From NCBI GenBank assembly GCA_034423135.1, contig DAOUJC010000018.1, positions 1-38,526 on the forward strand: a DNA stretch of 38,526 nt, read 5' to 3'. Of the stretch, positions 30,335 to 36,403 are shown piece by piece; within the stretch, counting starts at the first letter, position 1; each line of letters begins with the position of its first letter. The DNA comes from JAPPHY01 sp034423135. Lineage in GTDB: Bacteria; Chloroflexota; Dehalococcoidia; Lucifugimonadales; UBA2985. Under the pieces are notes generated by a model. That model was not told the DNA's origin. It was given only the letters and a program-made list of their open reading frames with translations, and made no database searches. A program made the translations under genes and the position numbers.

Positions 30335-30869
30335 GGCGGTGGAGGCGTCCTTCGGCGAGAGGCGGGGCCTCGACCCCGCGGCAACCGGAGACCGCAACTC
30401 GATCGTGCTCACCGACCGCCGGCTGCTTCTATTGCACAGGAACGGCCGCCGGAGGGACGTCACCTTCGTCTCGCTGCTGGACGTCGGCCTCGTCGAGGTG
30501 AGGCGCACATCGCGGGGCATCTCGCCACTCTGGCGGGTGGCCCTGCTGCTGGCCGGGGCCGGCGCCGCCCTTGCCACCATAGGCTATCCCCCGCTGGAGA
30601 TGGGGCTTGCAGGATTGCTGGCCCTTGCCGCCCTCTATCACCTGTACCGCTACGTGGACGTGGCCGAGGAGGGGACTATCCTGCTCCACCTTGGCCAGGA
30701 ACAGGTGCTGCTCCCCTACCAGGGACGGCTGGCCGATCAGGCCTACGACTTCGTGAACCGCCTCTTCAGCCTGAAGCAGGCGCTGCTTCCCGCGCCCGCC
30801 GCGGCGCCGGAGCCGCATTTCGAGCCGTGGGACGAGCCGGGCGAGTGGGAGTCCGAGTGGCGGTGGTGA
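30291..30869 (+). CDS. Membrane protein with PH-like domain
   Basis: A 192-residue protein. Residues about 15-70 resemble a bacterial PH-like domain (GDRNSIVLTDRRLLLLHR, then VTFVSLLDVGLVEVRR). Two membrane helices follow (VALLLAGAGAALATIGY and LAGLLALAALYHLY). A second small domain comes after (EEGTILLHLGQEQVLLPY) with a Trp/Glu-rich C-terminus. It overlaps the DUF2851 gene by 44 bp and is the third gene of that operon. It is convergent with tsaD, with a 19-bp gap. Function unknown. Confidence 0.72.
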   Translation: MHSTTDDHLPLSADEAVEASFGERRGLDPAATGDRNSIVLTDRRLLLLHRNGRRRDVTFVSLLDVGLVEVRRTSRGISPLWRVALLLAGAGAALATIGYPPLEMGLAGLLALAALYHLYRYVDVAEEGTILLHLGQEQVLLPYQGRLADQAYDFVNRLFSLKQALLPAPAAAPEPHFEPWDEPGEWESEWRW

Positions 30870-30888
30870 GCGGCCCCACCTCGTCGCC

Positions 30889-31908
30889 CTAGCCCAGGCG
30901 CAGGCTGGGGTACACGTCCATGTCCCATCCGTCGCCGCCGGGCGAGCCCCGGTAGTAGGCGCAGGATGCGATCATGGCGCCGTTGTCCGTGCAGAGCCGT
31001 GGCGACGGAATGAAGACTGGCAGGGTTGACTTCTCGCGGAGCACCTGCCTCAGCATGGCGTTCGCAGCGACTCCGCCTCCCAGCAGCACTCCCTTGGCGC
31101 CGTATCGCCGCGCCGCGTCCAGCGTCTTCACCACCATGACCTCCGCGACGGACGTCTGGAACGCCGAGGCCATCTCCCTGACCAGCCTGCCATCAGGAGG
31201 CGTGTCCTCCTGCGGTGGGTAGACCCCCTCCTGCCTGGCCGCGTGGAGAAGCGCCGTCTTGAGGCCGCTGAAGCTGAAGTCGTCCGTGCCTCTCAGCCAC
31301 GCTCTGGGGAGCGTCATCTCGCCCGCGGCGTCATGGGCTGCGCGCTGGATCTCTGGGCCTCCGGGAAAGCCGAGGCCCAGGATGCGCGCCGCCTTGTCGA
31401 AGGCCTCGCCGGCGGCGTCGTCCCGCGTGCGTCCCAGAATCGTGTACTGCCCGTGGTCCTCCATCAGCAGCAGGTCGGTGTGGCCGCCCGAGGCGATTAA
31501 GCACATCAGCGGGAATCCGCACTCCGACTCCGGGTTCGCGTCCTCCAGCCAGTTGGCGTAGACGTGACCCTCCAGGTGGTTGACGCCAATAAGCGGCAGC
31601 CCGGCGGCGAGGGCCAACGCCTTGGCGGTGTTCACGCCCACCAGCAGAGCGCCCGCCAGGCCCGGGCCATTCGTTACGGCAACGGCGTCGACGCCGCCCA
31701 GGTCGAGGCCGGCTCGTCCAAGCGCCTCCTCCAGCACGGGCACCATCTCCAGCACGTGCTGCCGCGACGCCACCTCCGGCACCACGCCCCCGTAGCGGGC
31801 GTGCATATCCACCTGCGAGGCGATTACGTTCGACAGAACGCGGCGGCCGTCCTCCACGACCGCGATGGCCGTCTCGTCGCAGGAGGTCTCTATGCCCAGT
31901 ACCTTCAA
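30889..31908 (-). CDS. tsaD: tRNA threonylcarbamoyladenosine transferase TsaD
   Basis: A 339-residue Kae1/TsaD protein that transfers the threonylcarbamoyl group to A37 of ANN-decoding tRNAs. The ASKHA fold start is VLGIETSCDETAIAVVE. The iron-binding histidines lie in GVNHLEGHVYANW, and LIASGGHTDLLLM and GGGVAANAMLRQVL are further motifs. The length is normal. It lies 21 bp after the cupin gene on the same strand. Confidence 0.95.
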   Translation of the reverse strand: MKVLGIETSCDETAIAVVEDGRRVLSNVIASQVDMHARYGGVVPEVASRQHVLEMVPVLEEALGRAGLDLGGVDAVAVTNGPGLAGALLVGVNTAKALALAAGLPLIGVNHLEGHVYANWLEDANPESECGFPLMCLIASGGHTDLLLMEDHGQYTILGRTRDDAAGEAFDKAARILGLGFPGGPEIQRAAHDAAGEMTLPRAWLRGTDDFSFSGLKTALLHAARQEGVYPPQEDTPPDGRLVREMASAFQTSVAEVMVVKTLDAARRYGAKGVLLGGGVAANAMLRQVLREKSTLPVFIPSPRLCTDNGAMIASCAYYRGSPGGDGWDMDVYPSLRLG

Positions 31909-31929
31909 CTTGATTGTCCCGGGAGCCGT

Positions 31930-32295
31930 TTACTCTTCGACCTGCACGCCGGAGCTGCCCGCCTGTGTCAGCGAGATGTGCGCGAAGGCCGAGTCGGGAG
32001 TTGCGCCGTGCCAGTGCCTCTCGCCCGCTGGAATGTGGATGATGTCGCCCACGGTCACGACCGCCTCGCTCTCCTCCGTGGCCACGATCCCAGTGCCCGA
32101 CGTGACGAGCAGCACCTGGTCGCTGCTGTGCGTGTGGAGCTTGTTCCTGGCTCCGGGGGCGAAGCTGACGTTGCTCATGCTGAAGTACGGCCCCATGTCC
32201 TCGGTGACGATTGGCTGCCGCGAGACCTCGCCGCCGATGAAAATGCCTCCTTCGACCGGCTCCGCCGGGACGTCCTTGAGCCTGATGACCTTCAT
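31930..32295 (-). CDS. Cupin-domain protein
   Basis: A 121-residue single-domain cupin. The two metal-binding motifs are visible: NKLHTHSSDQVLLVTSGTG and HIPAGERHWHGATPDSAFAH. FSMSNVSFAPGARN precedes them. The ATG at 32295 has GGAGG 7 bases upstream, and the longer open frame runs through the tRNA gene and is rejected. It may bind a small ligand or be a dioxygenase or isomerase. It is co-oriented with tsaD. Confidence 0.85.
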   Translation of the reverse strand: MKVIRLKDVPAEPVEGGIFIGGEVSRQPIVTEDMGPYFSMSNVSFAPGARNKLHTHSSDQVLLVTSGTGIVATEESEAVVTVGDIIHIPAGERHWHGATPDSAFAHISLTQAGSSGVQVEE

Positions 32296-32416
32296 CTCGA
32301 CACCTCCGCGAGGGGGATGGATGCTCCGCGGCGGCCATTGTAGCATCGCGTGGCTGCGGCTGGAAGCGTCGAGGGCGGGCTGGCAATGCGGGCGAGTTTT
32401 GGGTAGGATTGACGTG

Positions 32417-32504
32417 GGAGGGGTGGCCGAGTGGACGATGGCGCCTGTCTTGAAAACAGGTTTACCGAAAGGTGACGTGGGTTCGAATCCCACCCCCTCC
32501 GCCA
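32417..32504 (+). tRNA. tRNA-Ser (anticodon UGA)
   Basis: A complete 88-nt class II tRNA with encoded CCA. The acceptor arms are GGAGGGG and CCCCTCC, the D arm is GGCCGAGTGGACGATGGC, the anticodon stem CCTGT/ACAGG carries TGA at 32451-32453, and the variable arm is ACC-GAAA-GGT. The T arm is GTGGGTTCGAATCCCAC. A weak promoter-like TAGGAT lies just upstream. Confidence 0.96.
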
Positions 32505-32520
32505 GCATGTACGGCCCGGG

Positions 32521-32685
32521 GTCTGGTCGTCGCGGTATCCCGATGATTTCAGCGTGCTGCGGGGCTACGTGAAGAGGCTGCGACAGAAGCTGGGGGAGAC
32601 GGCTGACAACCCCAGGTACATCTTCAACGAGCCCCGCGTCGGCTACCGACTGGGAGAGGCCGAAGTGCGTGATGGGGCGTCCTGA
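32521..32685 (+). pseudogene. Remnant of a response-regulator winged-helix domain
   Basis: An open frame of about 54 codons reads VWSSRYPDDFSVLRGYVKRL, RQKLGETADNPRYIFNEP and RVGYRLGEAEVRDGAS, then stops. This is the C-terminal half of an OmpR/KdpE-type winged-helix domain. It has no start codon, receiver or upstream half and begins directly after the tRNA-Ser 3' end. It is the kind of tail expected for the fusion regulator at 36404. It looks like a relic left by recombination or excision at the tRNA. Confidence 0.75.
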
Positions 32686-32877
32686 TGAATCCACAAAGGT
32701 GCCCAATCTCAAGAGCCGTATTGCGGGACGCCCATCTGGTCAGCTCGCTAAGTGCCCGAAGCTCGGATGGGTCGGATTATCACCGTCGCGTGTTATGTAC
32801 CCGCGGAGGACTTTGCCAGCATCTTTAAGGACGATGGTGCTGACACTTACCTTGCGCTAGGTGATGGGAGAGAAAAG

Positions 32878-33351
32878 ATGAATCATAGGACACTTAGAAT
32901 GGCCGCGATGCAGCAGGGCCGCTACGCTCTCATCCCACTTGCCTCGCTCCTCTCGCCTCTCCTGTGGTATCAAGTGGTTCAACACGACATGGAACCGATC
33001 CATGAAGCAAACGCCCTTTACCTCTGGATATTCTTCACATGGTTGGGAGCGGTCCCTTCGACGGCTGGCACCAGAATACTTGTTAGGCGAGTGGGCGTTC
33101 ACGCTGTGTGGGCGTTCGGTCTATCCCTCGCCGCGACATTCTTTGTCATTCAGTTTTCCACCTGGCTTGTATACCCCGTCTGCCTAATCGGGTTCGGAGG
33201 CTGCCCCGACCCCTCACACGACCAGATACGGGACGGCGCATGGTGGACGGCCATAGCGCTGGCGATAGTCTCGCTGCCAGTCTGGCTTCACGTCCAGTTC
33301 ACTGCACCAAGCTGGAATGAAAGAAGAAAGGGAGAACAAGGCTACGAGTGA
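32878..33351 (+). CDS. Hypothetical membrane protein (157 aa)
   Basis: A 157-residue protein with about four membrane helices: around residues 16-30 (ALIPLASLLSPLLWY), 45-62 (ALYLWIFFTWLGAVP), 75-100 (VWAFGLSLAATFFVIQF) and 125-145 (WWTAIALAIVSLPVWL). A Cys/Pro loop (FGGCPDPSHDQIRDGA) lies between the last two. ATG 32878 follows GGGAG, and the frame is also open upstream. No family was recognised. The sequence is somewhat less GC-rich than its neighbours, next to the tRNA-Ser remnant. Confidence 0.6.
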   Translation: MNHRTLRMAAMQQGRYALIPLASLLSPLLWYQVVQHDMEPIHEANALYLWIFFTWLGAVPSTAGTRILVRRVGVHAVWAFGLSLAATFFVIQFSTWLVYPVCLIGFGGCPDPSHDQIRDGAWWTAIALAIVSLPVWLHVQFTAPSWNERRKGEQGYE

Positions 33352-33508
33352 CGGCTTGGCGGTACTGCGGAGCGTCGAGAGAGCGACATAGTTCGGGACT
33401 CCATCGGCGACCTCTTGGCGTCCAGGATGTAGTGCTCGTCAAACCACTCCGTCTGCTCGCTTGTTGGGGACCGCTCTATCCGGTCTCAGCTCCTTTATCC
33501 CGCCCCCT

Positions 33509-34681
33509 TCATGGCGCTCCTGTGGACGGCCCCTCTACGGCGCCTTTACGGTCCCAGCAGATGACCCCGCCGGTGGGCCGCATCCCGCAGGCGAAGGTCT
33601 GATAGCGGCTGGTGCTTACCGATGCGAACTCCCCGTAGGGCGGCACGGGGTAGGCGCCCCAACACTCGATGCTCCCGTCGGTTCTTATCCCGCAGACGAA
33701 GTGATGCCCGACACTGACGGACTCGAACGCCCCCTGGGGCGTCAGCCCGATTCGGTCCTGGGAGTCATGGCCCCAGCAGGCCACGGAGCCGTCGGTCTTC
33801 ACCCCGCAGCGGTAGCCGGAGCCCATGCTGATGGAGTCGAACTCCCCCTCGGGTGGAATGAGATTGCTGTCGCCCGGGTGGTTGGCGTCTATCCAGCCGT
33901 CCTCCTCACCACGCCAGCAGGCCAGGGTGCGGTCTGGCCTCACCCCGCAGACTGCGTACGTCCCGACGCCTACAGAGGTGAACTCCCCCCCGTCAGCGAT
34001 CTTCTCGGCCCCCCAGAAGCCTTTGCCCCAGCAGAAGAGAGCCCCGTCCTGTGAGAACCCGGTGTCAATTAAAAGGCCGCAGGCAATGTCACGCCCGGTG
34101 CTGACGGAGTAAAACGTTGGGCCTGCGTAGTAGTCCTCCATCCAATTCGCTACCCCGGCTGTGGCCAGGTACGCACTGCCCCAACAGACGAGAAGACCGT
34201 CTGACGACCCCGTCGCGCAGGCGTAGCCGGGCCCGACGCTGAGAGAGTCGAACTCCCCTTCCGGCGGGGTGATGTCGACTTCAACGTACTGCCGGTCCCC
34301 GCCCCAGCATTCGATGCCGCCGTCGCTCCTCAGCCCGCAGGCGAAGCCGGCTCCGACGCCCACGGAGAGGAAGTCCCCCGCGCCATCCCAGGCGCCATCG
34401 CCCCACGTGCGCTCACGGTCACGGGCTTTATTCTCGGCCCGAGCGGTGGCCTCCTGTTCCTCAAAGGTGAGCACGGGAGTCGGCGTCGGCGTCACGTATG
34501 CGACCCTGGCGGTGGACTCGACCACAACCGTAAACGGCAACGCCTCCGTGGGTTCCGGCGTTGAGTGGGATTGCACGTCGCCGGCTCCATCGGAACCCGG
34601 CGCGTCCTGCACCGGAGCCGTCTCCCCGCAGGCGACGACAACCAGCATGACTGCCAAAGCAAGATAGCGGATGGTCTTCAT
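33509..34681 (-). CDS. Lipoprotein with RCC1-like repeats
   Basis: A 390-residue exported protein. Signal MKTIRYLALAVMLVVVAC ends in a lipobox Cys18. A low-complexity Thr/Pro linker follows (YVTPTPTPV). The rest holds seven RCC1/regulator-of-chromosome-condensation-type repeats, each of the form SVGxGxxCGxRxDGxIxCWG, with two Cys per repeat that could pair as disulfides outside the cell. It probably forms a beta-propeller with a binding or surface role. ATG 34681 is chosen for AAGGAGG upstream. The gene follows two membrane protein genes in the same direction. Confidence 0.85.
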   Translation of the reverse strand: MKTIRYLALAVMLVVVACGETAPVQDAPGSDGAGDVQSHSTPEPTEALPFTVVVESTARVAYVTPTPTPVLTFEEQEATARAENKARDRERTWGDGAWDGAGDFLSVGVGAGFACGLRSDGGIECWGGDRQYVEVDITPPEGEFDSLSVGPGYACATGSSDGLLVCWGSAYLATAGVANWMEDYYAGPTFYSVSTGRDIACGLLIDTGFSQDGALFCWGKGFWGAEKIADGGEFTSVGVGTYAVCGVRPDRTLACWRGEEDGWIDANHPGDSNLIPPEGEFDSISMGSGYRCGVKTDGSVACWGHDSQDRIGLTPQGAFESVSVGHHFVCGIRTDGSIECWGAYPVPPYGEFASVSTSRYQTFACGMRPTGGVICWDRKGAVEGPSTGAP

Positions 34682-34743
34682 CGCGCTGCGCCTCCTTGCT
34701 ATTGCCTCAGCGAAGTCCCGCTCCTCGCGATCCTTCACCTCGA

Positions 34744-34974
34744 CTAACTTCTGTCACCCTTGTCCCGGCTCACCAGCTTGAGGATGACGCCCACAATCAG
34801 CGCGGCCCAGAAGTAGAACCACGTCAGCCACATCGGGATGCCGACCGCGTACTCCGCTACGGTCATGCGGTTCGGGTCCTGACCCGCCAGAAGGACGAAC
34901 AGGACGAACAGCAGGAGTCCGAGTATGCCCGTGACAATCACCGAGCGGAAAATCCAGCGTACCGTTTGGCGCAT
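34744..34974 (-). CDS. Small membrane protein, two spans (76 aa)
   Basis: A 76-residue protein with GGAGGAG just upstream of the ATG. Helices are at about residues 10-30 (SVIVTGILGLLLFVLFVLLA) and 47-66 (PMWLTWFYFWAALIVGVILK), with a charged end (LVSRDKGDRS). It starts 13 bp after the preceding membrane protein gene, so it is in the same operon. Function unknown. Confidence 0.7.
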   Translation of the reverse strand: MRQTVRWIFRSVIVTGILGLLLFVLFVLLAGQDPNRMTVAEYAVGIPMWLTWFYFWAALIVGVILKLVSRDKGDRS

Positions 34975-34987
34975 CGTGCTCTCCTCC

Positions 34988-35914
34988 CTACCTGGACTTG
35001 TTCGCTGCGGGAATGAGCTGCAGCGCCAGCATTGCCAGGAAGCAAGCCCCGGCCATCAGCGCGCCTATAGCGGGAATCGCGGTCGCGTCGACGCCCAGGT
35101 TGCTCAGCTCAGCGTCGCCCTCGACCTGCGCAACCATGTAGGCGTACGAGACGAACGTGACGGCCAGCCCTCCGGCGGCGATGATTGCCGCCACGGCGCG
35201 GGGCAACACCATCGAGACGATGCTCAACACGCCGAGCGCGAGCAGAACGTAGAAGAACACCTGAAACGCGAGCAACCCGAACTCCCGGGCTGCCGCCTGG
35301 AGTGTGAGAGCGGGAACCTCAGCGCTCACAATCTCGCCAAAAGCGGAGATGAGGAAGCCGTACCAGGGCATGAAGACGCTCCCCACCACCACCACGCCCG
35401 CGACCAGACCACCGATGCCTGCCACGTTCACTCTGACGAACCCCGGGAGAGCATCGACTCCCAGCGGCTTCGGAGCCGCGGCCCTCTCGCCGTCTTCTGC
35501 TACGGCTCCATCTCCGGCTTCACCCGCAGCCTCTCCCTCGCCGCCTCCGCCATCAGCCCGCCCGGCCCGGCGCGCCTGGGCGCCCTTCACCAGTGCGGTC
35601 AGCCACTCGATGGTGGCCGGGTTCCGTTGCAGCGTATGGCGATGCTGGAACTGCAGAGCGGCAATGGCTGCGAACGACATCAGGGCCAGCCAGAAGGCGG
35701 TGGAGGTGACCATGAGAAGGATGACCAGCCCCACAGCGGCTATGCCGATCCGTGTCTCCACCTGCACGGAGTGAGGCGCGAAGTAGGTCGCGGACGCCGC
35801 CAGTCCGAGAAGCGCCAAGAGCAGCTTGTAGACCAGAGGCACGCCGAGTATGAATGCGGACAGCAGGATGACGACGCCAAGGCCGGGGACGATCAGTCGT
35901 TCGTAGTCTTTCAT
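34988..35914 (-). CDS. Polytopic membrane protein with an Ala/Gly/Glu-rich linker
   Basis: A 308-residue protein. The first half has about three to four helices (LIVPGLGVVILLSAFILGVP, LALLGLAASATYF, IAAVGLVILLMV). A cytoplasmic low-complexity linker follows at about residues 120-160 (GGGGEGEAAGEAGDGAVAED), then about four more helices with MPWYGFLISAFGEIVSAE. ATG 35914 has AGGAG upstream, and the longer frame is rejected. It heads a run of three minus-strand genes. No family was recognised. Confidence 0.7.
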   Translation of the reverse strand: MKDYERLIVPGLGVVILLSAFILGVPLVYKLLLALLGLAASATYFAPHSVQVETRIGIAAVGLVILLMVTSTAFWLALMSFAAIAALQFQHRHTLQRNPATIEWLTALVKGAQARRAGRADGGGGEGEAAGEAGDGAVAEDGERAAAPKPLGVDALPGFVRVNVAGIGGLVAGVVVVGSVFMPWYGFLISAFGEIVSAEVPALTLQAAAREFGLLAFQVFFYVLLALGVLSIVSMVLPRAVAAIIAAGGLAVTFVSYAYMVAQVEGDAELSNLGVDATAIPAIGALMAGACFLAMLALQLIPAANKSR

Positions 35915-36001
35915 TGGTTCAGCTCCTGAGGTTTGTTGTCTGCCGACGGCCTCTGTCGGACGCGGGGTGGAGATCTCTGTTGTGGGCGCGTAGCACCGCA
36001 A

Positions 36002-36175
36002 TCAGCCGCCTGAGAGATTGAATCTCGTACGCCGCCGGTTCGGGGCCAGGGGTACTTCAGGGACATAGGCGTTGCCCAACAGGCCGAATCTACTTCTGCT
36101 TGCCTCCGGTATCCACTCATTCGCCAGCGCCGCGGCAATGATCGGCAGGGAAACGAGTCTACGTATAGCCAGCAT
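36002..36175 (-). CDS. Hypothetical small protein (57 aa)
   Basis: A 57-residue frame from ATG 36175, with GGGAGG 8 bases upstream. It starts MLAIRRLVSLPIIAAALANE, possibly a short secretion signal or a membrane-tethering helix, and continues WIPEASRSRFGLLGNAYVPE to a basic end. The ribosome-binding site is the main support. It would be the first gene of the membrane protein operon, 87 bp before the next start. Confidence 0.45.
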   Translation of the reverse strand: MLAIRRLVSLPIIAAALANEWIPEASRSRFGLLGNAYVPEVPLAPNRRRTRFNLSGG

Positions 36176-36352
36176 TGGTTTCGCCTCCCTCGCTGGAGTG
36201 CACTCGAATAGCTCGGTCATTCAAGACCCATAGCTAGACACGGACACGAACTCAGCAAACATTATCCGTGCTACCGCGTGATTAGTCAGTAAATATTCAG
36301 TGACAATCTTGGTGAACTATCGGTTACAATCGACCACAGGAGCCGGATTACG

Positions 36353-36361
36353 TGCTATACT
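36353..36361 (+). promoter_or_regulatory. Extended -10 promoter of the kinase-regulator gene
   Basis: TGCTATACT (TGn plus TATACT) about 40 bp upstream of the TTG start at 36404. The rest of 36176-36403 shows only A/T-rich promoter-like sequence. Confidence 0.45.
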
Positions 36362-36403
36362 AACTGCAAATTCACCATCCCTGCCTACGCGTGAGGTGCA
36401 GTC

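Noticed and set aside
28757..30580. 607-residue minus-strand open frame
   Set aside because: It is antisense to the XRE and DUF2851 genes and has the Arg/Gln/Pro-rich composition of a shadow frame in GC-rich DNA.
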